DNA from: Coleofasciculus sp. FACHB-1120
GTDB lineage: Bacteria > Cyanobacteriota > Cyanobacteriia > Cyanobacteriales > FACHB-T130
Length of the DNA: 64,000 nt
Assembly: GCF_014698845.1 (NCBI RefSeq)
Contig: NZ_JACJTV010000020.1
Coordinates: 31,815 to 95,814 of the forward strand
Direction of reading: 5' to 3'
The notes beneath the pieces were generated by a model. It saw only the letters and a program-made list of their open reading frames with translations. It searched no databases and was not told the origin of the DNA. The translations under genes and the position numbers were made by a program. This document shows, piece after piece, positions 9,586 to 18,522 of the stretch (the stretch's first letter is position 1; each line of letters begins with the position of its first letter).

Positions 9586-11697
9586 ATGTTCAAGCGGCTG
9601 CAACAGCTTCAGCCCAAGCTGCTAATTTTTACCTTTGGGGCATCTTTGCTACCCGTGATGTTCCTGAGTGTTGTAGCGTGGCGGTTTGTGCAGCAGCCGC
9701 TCATCGACTTAGAAAAGACTCGGCTCGACGATCAAGTTTTAGCCTTTCGGGGATACACTGCGGCTACTGAGAAAGGATTGCAAAACTTATCCTCTAGCTA
9801 TGCAAATTGGACGGATTTATACAATGCAATTGAGAAGCAAGATGAGGCTTGGATCAAAAAGGAAGTCTCCGACCAACTTGTTCTTTCTACCGATGTCGAT
9901 CATGTGAAAGTGGTGAATCGGAGTGGAGAGATTTTGGGAGAGCGAGGTGACGCTTTGCGAATTCCGAATGTAGCTAAGCGGTTAACGGCTGCGATCGCTA
10001 CCAACAAACCAGAGACGATGTTGATTGATAGCGGCTCACCTCAAATTTTGCTCTTTTCAACAGCGCCTGTTTACAAAAGCGATGGTAAGGGGAAGTCACC
10101 CGGAACTTTAATTTTAGGGCAGAATTTAGATGAAACTTGGTTGCGTAATTTTCTAAATTTTTCTCAACCTACTACTAAGCTGCAAGTCATTTCTCTAGAT
10201 GGCAAACCGATTATTTCTAGCAACGCCAAATCCAGTATTGAGCCTTGGGAACAAGCGAATTTAAAGCCGCGAGTGTTAGGCAAAATTCAAAAAGGTAAAA
10301 CAGTTTATCGGATTGAACCGGAATCTGGTTTGAATACGATATACGCACCGATTACTTCCCGCAATCAGCCGATTGCCATTGCCAAAATTCAAATTGTCTC
10401 AGAGTATTTTAATCAAGCTTCCATCAATTTAAACCGTGTGATTTGGCTAGGGCTGGGATTGGCTACCTTGTTATCAATTGCGATCGCGCACCTGCTCGCC
10501 AAACAAATCGGCAACCCGATTATCCAGCTCTCCGAACGCAGCAAAACCTTAGCCGCAGGCGATTTGAGTACGCCTATTCCTGGTATCGGCGCGGGTGGTG
10601 AAATTGGTCAACTCGCTCATGCTTATCAAGAAATGGCTCAGGCGCTCAAAGCCCTCATCGGCAACCTAGAGCAACGAGTTACAGAACGCACTGAGGAATT
10701 AGAACAGGCGCGTCAGACTCTTGAAGAACGAGTACAACAGCGTACTGAAGAGCTTTCGCAAAAAAATCAACAATTACAGCAAGCGCACGATCAACTACAG
10801 CAACTAAATGCCGACTTAACCACCAATGCTCAACAGCTCAGTCAAGCACTACGTAATTTGGGAAGGGCGCAGGCGCAACTCATTCAAACTGAAAAAATGT
10901 CCAGTTTGGGTCAACTTGTTGCTGGTATTGCCCACGAAATTAATAATCCGATTAATTTTATACATGCTAACCTTTCCCATATCAATGACTACACCAAAAA
11001 TCTACTTAATCTCGTCCAACGCTATCAAAAAAAATATTTTGATTCTGAAATAGAACAATATATTGAAGAGATCGATCTCGATTTTTTAACCAGCGATCTA
11101 CCGAAAATTATCTCTTCCATGAGAGTTGGCAGCGATCGCATTCGTCAAATTATTCTATTACTGCGAAACTTTTCCCGACTCGACGAAGCCGAAAAGAAGC
11201 GAGTCAATATTCATGAAGGAATTGATAGCAGCTTGCTAATTGTGCAGCATCGCTTGCAATCAGGCGGAAGCTGGAATACAGACGGAAATCCAGAGATTCA
11301 TGTCGTTAAGCAGTACGGCGTTCTGCCACCCGTTGAATGCTATCCGGCACAGCTTAACCAGGTATTTATGAATATTCTAAGTAATGCAATTGATGCGCTG
11401 CAAACTCTCCAACAAACTGAAAAACGGATTTATATTAAAACTGAATTCAGTGCAGCCAAACAAGTTACCATCAAAATCAAAGATAACGGTTCCGGAATTC
11501 CTACAGCAATTAAATCAAAAATATTTGACCCTTTTTTTACAACTAAGCCCGTCGGGCAAGGCATGGGTTTAGGGCTGACTGTTTGTTACCAAATCCTAGA
11601 ACACCATCAAGGCAGTATTGATATTATTTCTGAACCAGGACAGGGAACAGAAGTTATCATTGAATTACCTCAACAAGTTAAACAAACAAATTGGTAA
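9586..11697 (+). CDS. CHASE4-type transmembrane sensor histidine kinase
   Basis: A membrane sensor kinase of 703 residues that likely autophosphorylates on His450 and passes phosphate to an unidentified regulator. The layout is: membrane segment about 12-34; extracytoplasmic domain about 35-280 resembling CHASE4 (segment LSSSYANWTDLYNAI); second membrane segment about 284-304; HAMP about 306-360; a Gln/Glu-rich coiled coil about 360-435; HisKA-like box GQLVAGIAHEINNPINF; and HATPase with N box NQVFMNILSNAIDAL, G1 DNGSGIP and G2 GMGLGLTV. The H-box belongs to the HEINNP type common in cyanobacteria. No response regulator is adjacent. Its place directly after urtE makes a role in nitrogen sensing possible, but this is only positional. 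Confidence 0.85.
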   Translation: MFKRLQQLQPKLLIFTFGASLLPVMFLSVVAWRFVQQPLIDLEKTRLDDQVLAFRGYTAATEKGLQNLSSSYANWTDLYNAIEKQDEAWIKKEVSDQLVLSTDVDHVKVVNRSGEILGERGDALRIPNVAKRLTAAIATNKPETMLIDSGSPQILLFSTAPVYKSDGKGKSPGTLILGQNLDETWLRNFLNFSQPTTKLQVISLDGKPIISSNAKSSIEPWEQANLKPRVLGKIQKGKTVYRIEPESGLNTIYAPITSRNQPIAIAKIQIVSEYFNQASINLNRVIWLGLGLATLLSIAIAHLLAKQIGNPIIQLSERSKTLAAGDLSTPIPGIGAGGEIGQLAHAYQEMAQALKALIGNLEQRVTERTEELEQARQTLEERVQQRTEELSQKNQQLQQAHDQLQQLNADLTTNAQQLSQALRNLGRAQAQLIQTEKMSSLGQLVAGIAHEINNPINFIHANLSHINDYTKNLLNLVQRYQKKYFDSEIEQYIEEIDLDFLTSDLPKIISSMRVGSDRIRQIILLLRNFSRLDEAEKKRVNIHEGIDSSLLIVQHRLQSGGSWNTDGNPEIHVVKQYGVLPPVECYPAQLNQVFMNILSNAIDALQTLQQTEKRIYIKTEFSAAKQVTIKIKDNGSGIPTAIKSKIFDPFFTTKPVGQGMGLGLTVCYQILEHHQGSIDIISEPGQGTEVIIELPQQVKQTNW

Positions 11698-11827
11698 TTC
11701 TTGACAATTGCTAATTTCTGAGTGAAAGGTGAAAGGCGAAAAGCAAGCTAGCAATTTTTAATCCATCGAAATTTTAGCAGCTATAAGCAATACTTACCTT
11801 TTGGTAAATTAATATTTGATTTACAAT

Positions 11828-12655
11828 TTACGATTGATTTTCATTTCTAGGATCTCCAAAAAGATAGTAACCTGTAACTTTTTGAAAAGCCTCGGAAGTT
11901 TTGTCGCCAGGACAACCATCCACACTTAAATAAATGCCTGGAAATTGATTTAAAAACTGTTGCAGTTCCTTGCCATTATCAATCTTAGAATCCGGTGAAT
12001 AATATACCAAAGGTTGCTTTTTACCAGGTTGAATCTCTACTTCTTTTTCTTCACTCTCACTGGTTTCTGAGTTATCCCAAGTAATTGTTCCTCTATCGGT
12101 CATTCGGCGCAGAAGCACGGCGGCACCATATTGCTGCGATACGGCTGTATTTGACCAGGTGCCATCATCGACGTACTTTCCCTTAGTATAGTGGTTTGAA
12201 GCACTCCACAAATAAGGCGAAAAAACATCAGAATGGTAGAGGCGATAACCCCAACCGTTGTAGCCTTCTAACTTAAAAAGAATGTTGGGAAGGCTCCAAT
12301 CTTTCCATTGGTCAAATTTATCAAAAGTTAAAGCATCAATGGCACTTTCTTCCCATGTAAAGGGTGGATTGCCACTAGAGGGGCGATTTTTTGGTTGGCG
12401 GATAGTTCTTTTTGTCAGTGGATCTCCATTGTGAAGATGGGTACTGAAATTTAAGGAAGATTCCATACTGTGGATGATAGCTATCACATACCAAGGAATC
12501 GACAGCTTCTTCTCTACCACATCATATCTCGCTCGATTTGTATCAATGATAGCCAAAATATCATCTATCTGCTCAAGTTTATTTTTAGCGATTTTGCAGC
12601 TATCAAAGAGTCGTTGGTATTCATCTTTTAAGCTTGCAAAGCTGAGAACAGCCAT
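11828..12655 (-). CDS. Lysozyme-like protein with C-terminal peptidoglycan-binding-like region
   Basis: A 275-residue protein without a clear signal peptide. The middle part (IPWYVIAIIHSMESSLNFSTHLHNGDPL and GYNGWGYRLYH) resembles the lysozyme-family domain found in phage endolysins and some bacterial proteins, where the Glu in HSMESS is the likely catalytic acid. The C-terminus (LQQFLNQFPGIYLSVDGCPGDKTSEA) looks like a peptidoglycan-binding helical repeat. It likely cleaves or binds cell-wall glycan. It is transcribed against the sensor kinase and away from ureD, so it interrupts the urea region without sharing its direction. Phage origin is possible, but no other phage gene is near. Confidence 0.65.
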   Translation of the reverse strand: MAVLSFASLKDEYQRLFDSCKIAKNKLEQIDDILAIIDTNRARYDVVEKKLSIPWYVIAIIHSMESSLNFSTHLHNGDPLTKRTIRQPKNRPSSGNPPFTWEESAIDALTFDKFDQWKDWSLPNILFKLEGYNGWGYRLYHSDVFSPYLWSASNHYTKGKYVDDGTWSNTAVSQQYGAAVLLRRMTDRGTITWDNSETSESEEKEVEIQPGKKQPLVYYSPDSKIDNGKELQQFLNQFPGIYLSVDGCPGDKTSEAFQKVTGYYLFGDPRNENQS

Positions 12656-12767
12656 GAGAGTCTCCAGTATAAAAACTTGAAAATATCCGTTTCAATTGAG
12701 TTTAATGGTATTTTTGTTTAAGGTGATTTTCGGGAGTAAAAAATTAACAATTTATGCACCCAATCTA

Positions 12768-13655
12768 ATGAAAGACCTCGATCCGGCAGCAACAAATCCT
12801 TCATCCTCTGGGTGGCATGGCATTCTTAACTTGGGGTTTTCTAAAACCCAAGGCACAACCCAGGTGATTGGCGATCGCGTAAAAGCACCGCTGAAGGTAC
12901 AGCGCCCATTCTATCCAGAAGGATCGGAGATTTGTCATAGTGTAATTTTGCATACAGCGGGGGGTGTTGTGGGGGGCGATCGCTTATCGCTCAATTTCCA
13001 CCTCCAACCCAACGCCCAAGCCTTAATCACTACCGCTGCCGCCGGTAAGGTTTATCGCAGCAATGGATTGCCAGCGAATCAAACGATTGAAATCGAGGTG
13101 AACGCGGGTGCTACTTTGGAGTGGCTACCCCAGGAAACAATTATTTTTGACGGCGCGATTTATCGGCAAGACTTGCGGGTAGAATTAGCTCCAGAAGCAA
13201 GTTGGCTGGGCTGGGAAATTACACGCTTTGGGCGCAGTGCCAGAGGGGAAAGATTCTTACACGGAGAGTGGCGATCGCATACCGAAATCTGGCAGCAAGG
13301 ACGCCCTCTGTGGATTGACAGGCAATGGCTACCTGGCGGGACAGAAATCCTCGACAGTCCTCACGGTTTAGCTGGGCAATCCGTTGTAGCGAGTTTAGTC
13401 TGGATTGGGCAAGCGGTGTCACCGGAGATTGTGGAAAAAGTACGAAATCTAGGGAATCATTCACCCTTTTTTAAGAAGGGAATAGGGGGGAATCTTCACC
13501 AAGCAGGCATTACTCGTCTTCCTTCTGGGCTATTGTGTCGCTATCGCGGTTCTTCTACTTCCCAGGTGCGAAACTGGTTTATAGATATTTGGAATTTGCT
13601 GCGATTGCACTTTTTAGAACGCCCTGCTTGTCCACCGAGAGTGTGGCAAATTTGA
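12768..13655 (+). CDS. ureD: Urease accessory protein UreD, with in-frame repeat insertion
   Basis: UreD (UreH) is the scaffold that binds apo-urease and recruits UreF and UreG for nickel loading. From ATG 12768 there are 295 residues; in-frame starts reach up to TTG 12696, but the sequence before residue 25 of that longer form is not UreD-like. Family parts are [35 protein letters not shown] and [12 protein letters not shown]. Near residues 231-243 the stretch [14 protein letters not shown] is encoded by a dispersed intergenic repeat (13461-13494) and replaces what is usually a short loop before [16 protein letters not shown]. The frame is intact, so the protein may still work. It is followed 49 bases later by ureA. 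Confidence 0.93.
   Translation: MKDLDPAATNPSSSGWHGILNLGFSKTQGTTQVIGDRVKAPLKVQRPFYPEGSEICHSVILHTAGGVVGGDRLSLNFHLQPNAQALITTAAAGKVYRSNGLPANQTIEIEVNAGATLEWLPQETIIFDGAIYRQDLRVELAPEASWLGWEITRFGRSARGERFLHGEWRSHTEIWQQGRPLWIDRQWLPGGTEILDSPHGLAGQSVVASLVWIGQAVSPEIVEKVRNLGNHSPFFKKGIGGNLHQAGITRLPSGLLCRYRGSSTSQVRNWFIDIWNLLRLHFLERPACPPRVWQI
13461..13494 (+). repeat. Intergenic-type repeat inserted in frame in ureD
   Basis: The stretch TCACCCTTTTTTAAGAAGGG followed by AATAGGGGGGAATC looks like common cyanobacterial intergenic repeats built from runs of AAGGG and GGGG. It adds about 12 residues to UreD at a position where related proteins have a short loop, and keeps the reading frame. Confidence 0.6.
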
Positions 13656-13704
13656 ACAAACCGCAAAGAACACGGAGAACACGAAGGAGTTTAAGAGGTT
13701 ATCA
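13656..13704 (+). repeat. Dispersed CGCAAAGAACACGGAG-type repeat before ureA
   Basis: The ureD-ureA gap holds ACCGCAAAGAACACGGAGAA and ACACGAAGGAG, a unit related to the repeat at 16082-16140 (in reverse sense), to that at 30037-30068, and to the one inserted in the oxoprolinase gene at 52284-52317. The terminal AAGGAG-like part is not close enough to ureA to act as its ribosome site; TAAGAGG at 13692-13698 serves better. Confidence 0.55.
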
Positions 13705-14007
13705 ATGCAACTGACGCCACAGGAAAAAGATAAGCTATTAATTTTTACGGCGGCACTGTTAGCGGAACGCCGTAAGGAAAGAGGTTTAAAGCTGAATTAC
13801 CCAGAAGCGATCGCTTATATTTCCGCTGGCATTTTGGAAGGCGCTAGAGATGGACGTACTGTTGCCGATTTAATGAGTTATGGGACAACGCTACTGTCAC
13901 GGGAAGAAGTGATGGAAGGTGTGCCAGAGATGGTGCATGAAGTCCAGGTAGAAGCGACATTTCCCGATGGGACAAAATTGGTTACAGTTCACAACCCAAT
14001 TCGTTAG
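13705..14007 (+). CDS. ureA: Urease gamma subunit
   Basis: UreA is the small gamma subunit of the heterotrimeric urease. The 100-residue protein matches the family over its whole length: [20 protein letters not shown] at the start, [14 protein letters not shown], then [16 protein letters not shown] and the C-terminal [20 protein letters not shown]. Length is exactly as expected. It is followed not by ureB but by a DJ-1/PfpI gene, with ureB starting 722 bases after the ureA stop. Confidence 0.98.
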   Translation: MQLTPQEKDKLLIFTAALLAERRKERGLKLNYPEAIAYISAGILEGARDGRTVADLMSYGTTLLSREEVMEGVPEMVHEVQVEATFPDGTKLVTVHNPIR

Positions 14008-14034
14008 AGAATCCCGTAGATTGAAGGATTGTTT

Positions 14035-14592
14035 ATGAAGGTTGCATTTATCGTTTACACCGGAATGACCGCCTTAGATTTTATCGGAGTTTACGATCCA
14101 GTTACTCGTCTCAAGACAATGGATTTTATGCCCAATTTGGAATGGCATATTTGCGCCCCTTCTCAAGAAGTAAGCGATAACGCTGGACTTCGTTTTACTC
14201 CGAACAAAGTAGGCGAATCTCTTCAATCCTATGACATGATTATCATGCCGGGTGGAATTGGCACCAGAAAATTAGTTAACGACCTTGAGTTAATAACATG
14301 GCTGAAAACCTCAGCGCCTTGCAAGTTCAAAGTTTCTGTGTGTACAGGTTCTTTACTACTCGGTGCAGCGGGATTTTTAGAAGGAAAGACAGCAACAACC
14401 CATCCCAATGCTTTCCACGACCTTCAAAAGTATTGTAAGTCGGTCGTAGACAAAAGAGTGGTTGATGAAGGTGACGTAATTACCGCCAGAGGCGTTACTT
14501 CGGCAATTGATTTGGGTTTATATCTTTGTGAAAAGTTCGCCGGATACGAGATTAAAGAGAAAATCCGTAAACAAATGGATTATCAAACATAA
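14035..14592 (+). CDS. DJ-1/PfpI family protein between ureA and ureB
   Basis: A 185-residue glutamine-amidotransferase-like protein of the DJ-1/PfpI superfamily. It starts at ATG 14035. The nucleophile elbow is VSVCTGSLLLG with Cys103; the early acidic position of the family is at ALDFIGVYDP (Asp15 or Asp21). IIMPGGIGTRKL marks the second conserved loop, and TARGVTSAIDLGLYL the C-terminal region seen in the isonitrile-hydratase/AraC-associated branch. It lacks the DNA-binding domain of that branch's regulators. Its substrate cannot be read from sequence. It lies in the same direction between ureA (27 bases before) and ureB (137 bases after), and may be co-transcribed with them. Confidence 0.85.
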   Translation: MKVAFIVYTGMTALDFIGVYDPVTRLKTMDFMPNLEWHICAPSQEVSDNAGLRFTPNKVGESLQSYDMIIMPGGIGTRKLVNDLELITWLKTSAPCKFKVSVCTGSLLLGAAGFLEGKTATTHPNAFHDLQKYCKSVVDKRVVDEGDVITARGVTSAIDLGLYLCEKFAGYEIKEKIRKQMDYQT

Positions 14593-14729
14593 TCTTAGAA
14601 AAATTAGGTAAGTGTGAGCAATTTACGGAGCCAATTATATTCAGCATTTTACGACACCGAGCCGGTTCCTATGGTTGAATTTATACAATAGTTAGCTGTT
14701 TTTATAAAAAACTCAAAGAGGAAGTTGAA

Positions 14730-15035
14730 ATGATTCCTGGAGAAATGCTTGTACAAGCAGGGGAAATAGAACTGAATGCCGGTCGCCCTAGTATAAAACT
14801 GCAAGTAGCAAATACAGGCGATCGCCCGATTCAAGTTGGTTCTCATTTTCACTTCTATGAGGTGAACGAATCTTTAGATTTCGATAGAGAACAAGCAAAG
14901 GGAATGCGCCTGAACATTCCAGCAGGTACAGCCGTGCGCTTTGAACCTGGAGATGAAAAAGAAGTGGAATTAGTACCATTTGTTGGTAGCCGTCAAGTAT
15001 ATGGCTTCAATGGCAAAATAAATGGTTCGCTATAG
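14730..15035 (+). CDS. ureB: Urease beta subunit
   Basis: UreB is the beta subunit of urease and packs around the UreC catalytic core. The 101-residue protein is complete: [18 protein letters not shown], the conserved [39 protein letters not shown] and the C-terminal [13 protein letters not shown] good ribosome site (AGAGGAAG) lies before the ATG. It is followed by a cupin gene 20 bases later rather than by ureC. Confidence 0.98.
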   Translation: MIPGEMLVQAGEIELNAGRPSIKLQVANTGDRPIQVGSHFHFYEVNESLDFDREQAKGMRLNIPAGTAVRFEPGDEKEVELVPFVGSRQVYGFNGKINGSL

Positions 15036-15055
15036 CAATTAATGAGGATAATTAA

Positions 15056-15520
15056 ATGACTTTACCTATACAGGAAATTGTACTAGCGCCTGGAGAAGGC
15101 AGGCATCTTACTATTGGTAACAGCGAAGCTACATTTAAAGCGGTTGGTGCCGATACTCACGGGAACTTAGGGCTGTTTGAGTTTAGCCTAGAACCGGATG
15201 GAACCGGGGCGCAACCACACATCCATCGCCAGATGGAGGAGATGTTTTATGTCCTGGAAGGGGAAGTGGAAATCCTTGTCGGGGATAGAACAGTAAAAGG
15301 ACAACCAGGGGCATTTGTGCTTGTCCCTCGCGGTACACCTCACGGGTTTACCAATCACAGCACAAAGCCTACAAAGCTACTGATTATGTTTTGTCCGGGC
15401 GGGGAACGCGAAAAGTATTTCGAGGGACTGGCTGAACTGATGAAGGACGGGCAAAAACCAGATCGGGAAGCTTTGCTTGAGTTAATGCGGAGATTCGACC
15501 AAGAACCAGTAGAAATTTAG
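15056..15520 (+). CDS. Cupin domain protein between ureB and ureC
   Basis: A 154-residue small-barrel protein. Cupin motif 1 is seen as PHIHRQMEEMFYVLEGEVE (His55, His57, Glu61 or Glu62) and motif 2 as LVPRGTPHGFTNHS (His96), giving a full set of metal ligands. Such proteins bind a divalent metal and act as dioxygenases, isomerases or sensors; no specific substrate can be named. It lies 20 bases after ureB with AGGATAATTAA before the ATG, and 6 bases before the DUF1349 gene, so it belongs to the same transcript. Confidence 0.85.
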   Translation: MTLPIQEIVLAPGEGRHLTIGNSEATFKAVGADTHGNLGLFEFSLEPDGTGAQPHIHRQMEEMFYVLEGEVEILVGDRTVKGQPGAFVLVPRGTPHGFTNHSTKPTKLLIMFCPGGEREKYFEGLAELMKDGQKPDREALLELMRRFDQEPVEI

Positions 15521-15526
15521 AAAAGA

Positions 15527-16069
15527 ATGGCGATGGAATGGTATAACGAACCGCCAACTTGGAATGTCCAAGGCAATACAATTATCATTACATCCGCTGG
15601 GAAAACTGATTTTTGGCGAGAAACTCACTACGGCTTTATTCGAGATAACGGTCACTTTTTTTATCAGCCAGCGAACAAAGACTTCATGGTTGAGGTGAAA
15701 GTTAGTGGTGAGTATCGAGATTTGTACGATCAAGCCGGATTGATGCTGCGTTTAGATGAGGCAAATTGGTTAAAATGTGGGATTGAATTTGTCGAGGGTG
15801 TACAACAAGTTAGCGCTGTGATAACGAGAGATTACTCAGATTGGTCTGTTGTCCCGTTACCAGATAACCCGGCTTCACTTTGGATGCGCGTACATCGACG
15901 CGGCACCGCTATAGAGGTGCAATACTCTCTGGATGGCACTCAGTACACAATGCTACGCCTTGGTTATCTCACCCCGGTTGAGACAGTAAATGTGGGGGTG
16001 ATGTGCGCTTCTCCAGAGGGAAATGGCTTCTCAATGAAATTTGAGGGATTCAAAATTAATCGCTTATAA
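15527..16069 (+). CDS. DUF1349 family protein between cupin gene and ureC
   Basis: A 180-residue protein of the DUF1349 family, which has a concanavalin-like beta-sandwich fold. Typical stretches are WNVQGNTIIITSAGKTDFWR, YDQAGLMLRLDEANWLKCGI and PASLWMRVHRRGTAIEVQYS. These proteins are often linked to carbohydrate regulons, but their activity is unknown. No signal peptide is seen, so it is probably cytoplasmic. It begins 6 bases after the cupin stop, which suggests coupled translation, and lies 97 bases upstream of ureC. Confidence 0.85.
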   Translation: MAMEWYNEPPTWNVQGNTIIITSAGKTDFWRETHYGFIRDNGHFFYQPANKDFMVEVKVSGEYRDLYDQAGLMLRLDEANWLKCGIEFVEGVQQVSAVITRDYSDWSVVPLPDNPASLWMRVHRRGTAIEVQYSLDGTQYTMLRLGYLTPVETVNVGVMCASPEGNGFSMKFEGFKINRL

Positions 16070-16081
16070 CCCAAAAAACGC

Positions 16082-16140
16082 TAAGAATCAGCAAGAACTC
16101 TGCGTACCTTTGCGTTAATCTCTGCGTTCTTTGCGTTAAA
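16082..16140 (+). repeat. TCTGCGT/CTTTGCGTT repeat upstream of ureC
   Basis: CTCTGCGTACCTTTGCGTTA followed by ATCTCTGCGTTCTTTGCGTT is a tandem-like unit of the same family as the repeats at 13656-13704 and 52284-52317. It sits in the DUF1349-ureC gap; the ureC ribosome site (TCTAGAGGAG at 16151-16160) is downstream of it. Confidence 0.6.
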
Positions 16141-16166
16141 AATATACCACTCTAGAGGAGTCAAGG

Positions 16167-17891
16167 ATGAGTTACAGAATGGATCGCCGCGCTTATGCCG
16201 AAACCTATGGTCCTACAGTAGGCGATCGCGTTCGTCTTGCTGACACCGAATTATTCATCGAAGTCGAACAAGACTTCACGACCTACGGCGATGAAGTGAA
16301 ATTCGGTGGCGGCAAAGTCATCCGGGATGGCATGGGACAATCGCCCATTTCTAATGCCGATGGTGCCGTCGATCTGGTAATTACCAACGCCTTAATCCTC
16401 GACTGGTGGGGGATTGTCAAAGCCGATATTGGCATTAAAAATGGCAATATTTTCAAAATTGGTAAGGCTGGAAACCCCTACATTCAAGACAATGTAGAGA
16501 TTATTATTGGCCCTGGAACCGAGGTCGTGGCTGGGGAAGGAATGATTCTCACTGCTGGCGGAATTGACAGCCACATTCACTTTATTTGTCCGCAGCAGAT
16601 TGAAGTCGCGATCGCATCCGGCATCACCACCATGATTGGCGGCGGTACTGGCCCCGCTACAGGTACAAATGCGACCACCTGCACTCCCGGTCCGTGGAAT
16701 ATGTACCGAATGCTGCAAGCCGCTGACGCCTTCCCGGTAAATCTAGGATTCATGGGGAAAGGCAATAGCAGCCAACCCCAAGGACTTATCGAACAAGTCT
16801 TAGCCGGGGCGATGGGTTTAAAACTGCACGAAGACTGGGGCACCACACCCGCGACGATTGATACTTGCTTAAGCGTTGCGGATAACTATGATGTGCAGGT
16901 AGCCATTCATACCGATACTTTGAACGAAGCTGGTTTTGTAGAAACCACCATCGCCGCATTTAAGAATCGCGTTATTCACACTTACCACACCGAGGGAGCC
17001 GGTGGCGGTCACGCGCCGGACATCATCAAGGTATGCGGCGAAGCGAACGTCCTGCCCTCTTCCACCAACCCGACGCGCCCTTATACCGTCAATACTCTAG
17101 ATGAACACCTAGATATGCTGATGGTGTGCCATCACCTCGACCCCAGCATTCCCGAAGATGTCGCCTTTGCCGAGTCGCGGATTCGCCGAGAAACCATTGC
17201 CGCTGAAGATATTCTGCACGATTTGGGCGCATTCAGCATGATTTCCTCTGATTCTCAAGCGATGGGGCGGGTAGGCGAGGTAATCATTCGCACCTGGCAA
17301 ACGGCACACAAAATGAAAGTGCAGCGGGGAAACCTCTCGCCATTGTTACCAGGAGCGGGGCGAGAAAGAGCAGATAATTTCCGGGCGAAGCGCTATGTTG
17401 CAAAATATACAATCAATCCAGCGATTACCCACGGCATTTCGCAGTATGTTGGTTCCGTAGAAGTGGGGAAACTGGCGGATTTATGCCTCTGGCGTCCGGC
17501 ATTTTTTGGCGTCAAGCCAGAGATAGTCATTAAAGGAGGCGCGATCGCTTACGCTCAAATGGGCGATGCCAACGCCAGTATCCCCACACCGCAACCCGTG
17601 CATATGCGCCCGATGTTCGGGAGTTTTGGAGGCGCGATCGCTGCCACTTCTCTAACTTTTATTTCTCAAGCGGCACTCGAAAAAGATATTCCCGCGCAGC
17701 TTAAGCTACAAAAGCCAGCGGTTGCCGTCAGTGGTACGCGGCAGCTAAGTAAGCGAGACATGAAATTAAACGATGCCCTGCCTCACATGGAAGTAAATCC
17801 GGAAACCTACGAAGTGCGGGCCGATGGGGAATTGCTGACTTGCGAACCTGCAACCATTCTTCCCTTAGCACAACGCTACTTCTTATTTTGA
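16167..17891 (+). CDS. ureC: Urease alpha (catalytic) subunit
   Basis: UreC carries the dinuclear nickel centre that hydrolyses urea to ammonia and carbamate. In 574 residues all catalytic features are present: HIH at 136-138, the carbamylated Lys219 in GLKLHEDWG, His248 in VAIHTDTL, His274 in [15 protein letters not shown] (the second nickel ligands), the mobile flap with Cys321-His322-His323, and Asp362 in SSDSQAMGR. Length is normal. A strong ribosome site (AGAGGAGTC) precedes the ATG. The gene is the last of the ureD-to-ureC block and is followed by a hairpin. Confidence 0.99.
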   Translation: MSYRMDRRAYAETYGPTVGDRVRLADTELFIEVEQDFTTYGDEVKFGGGKVIRDGMGQSPISNADGAVDLVITNALILDWWGIVKADIGIKNGNIFKIGKAGNPYIQDNVEIIIGPGTEVVAGEGMILTAGGIDSHIHFICPQQIEVAIASGITTMIGGGTGPATGTNATTCTPGPWNMYRMLQAADAFPVNLGFMGKGNSSQPQGLIEQVLAGAMGLKLHEDWGTTPATIDTCLSVADNYDVQVAIHTDTLNEAGFVETTIAAFKNRVIHTYHTEGAGGGHAPDIIKVCGEANVLPSSTNPTRPYTVNTLDEHLDMLMVCHHLDPSIPEDVAFAESRIRRETIAAEDILHDLGAFSMISSDSQAMGRVGEVIIRTWQTAHKMKVQRGNLSPLLPGAGRERADNFRAKRYVAKYTINPAITHGISQYVGSVEVGKLADLCLWRPAFFGVKPEIVIKGGAIAYAQMGDANASIPTPQPVHMRPMFGSFGGAIAATSLTFISQAALEKDIPAQLKLQKPAVAVSGTRQLSKRDMKLNDALPHMEVNPETYEVRADGELLTCEPATILPLAQRYFLF

Positions 17892-17936
17892 TTAAATCGG
17901 TAGTGTAGCAATCCTAAATGATTCGTAAAAGCAAAA

Positions 17937-17963
17937 TCGCCGACTTCTCTAAAAAGTCGGCGA
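17937..17963 (+). terminator. Hairpin after ureC
   Basis: A perfect 10-bp stem (TCGCCGACTT at 17937-17946, AAGTCGGCGA at 17954-17963) with a 7-base loop lies 45 bases after the ureC stop. There is no strong T-run. It is the likely end of the urease transcript. Confidence 0.55.
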
Positions 17964-17995
17964 GCTTAACTATTAAGACTCACAACCCAAATAGG

Positions 17996-18053
17996 ATTGC
18001 AAGAGAGACCCAATTAATCCAGTAGAGACCCAATTAACTGAGGATTGCAATAG
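17996..18053 (+). repeat. Short direct repeats downstream of ureC
   Basis: GAGACCCAATTAA occurs twice (18006-18018 and 18026-18038), and AGGATTGCAA occurs twice around them. They lie between the ureC hairpin and the convergent gene and have no evident role. Confidence 0.5.
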
Positions 18054-18078
18054 ACACCCTGATGAATCCCGTCTCTAT

Positions 18079-18522
18079 TTATTTGTCTTTCAAAACTAAC
18101 ACCCCTTCAGCATTCACCTCATATTGTGCCCCCACGTATCCAGTGCGGTCATACAAAATTTGGTGAATGTGTTGGTCTAGTTTTGCTTCATCTGAAAATT
18201 GGGGTCGATAATATTCTTTGATTTGCTCCTCGACACCCATCACCTCAAGACGGTCATGAAGTGCTGTGGGTTCTCCTGCTATATAAGCATTTCGCGCTGC
18301 ATCATCGCTCAAAAAGCTCATCAGGATTGACAACGGAATGCCTCCAACCGTCATCCTGCCACTGCTCAGTAGTACCGCACCCACCAAGATAGATAGAAGT
18401 ATCGAAAAATAGATGCCCGTGATAACTTTTATCGGAACTTTGGGCGAAGGGCGGCGATCAGGGCGTTGTTGTTTGCGAATGGTTCGACTAGATTCAGGTG
18501 CTAAGCGACCCATACTTTCCAA
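18079..18522 (-). CDS. Hypothetical membrane protein
   Basis: A 147-residue protein I do not recognise. The N-terminus is basic (RTIRKQQRPDRRPSPK), followed by a hydrophobic segment about residues 33-53 (ITGIYFSILLSILVGAVLL) and a second weakly hydrophobic stretch about 58-70. The C-terminal half is soluble and charged (YRPQFSDEAKLDQHIHQIL, then YVGAQYEVNAEGVLVLKDK). ATGs at 18522 and 18513 are both possible. It is convergent with ureC. Confidence 0.55.
   Translation of the reverse strand: MESMGRLAPESSRTIRKQQRPDRRPSPKVPIKVITGIYFSILLSILVGAVLLSSGRMTVGGIPLSILMSFLSDDAARNAYIAGEPTALHDRLEVMGVEEQIKEYYRPQFSDEAKLDQHIHQILYDRTGYVGAQYEVNAEGVLVLKDK

Noticed and set aside
11828..12655. Lysozyme-like gene as evidence of a prophage
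   Set aside because: No other phage gene, integrase or attachment site is nearby.
12708..12721. GTATTTTTGTTTAA as an NtcA site before ureD
   Set aside because: The last position is A, and no TAN3T box occurs at the right spacing.
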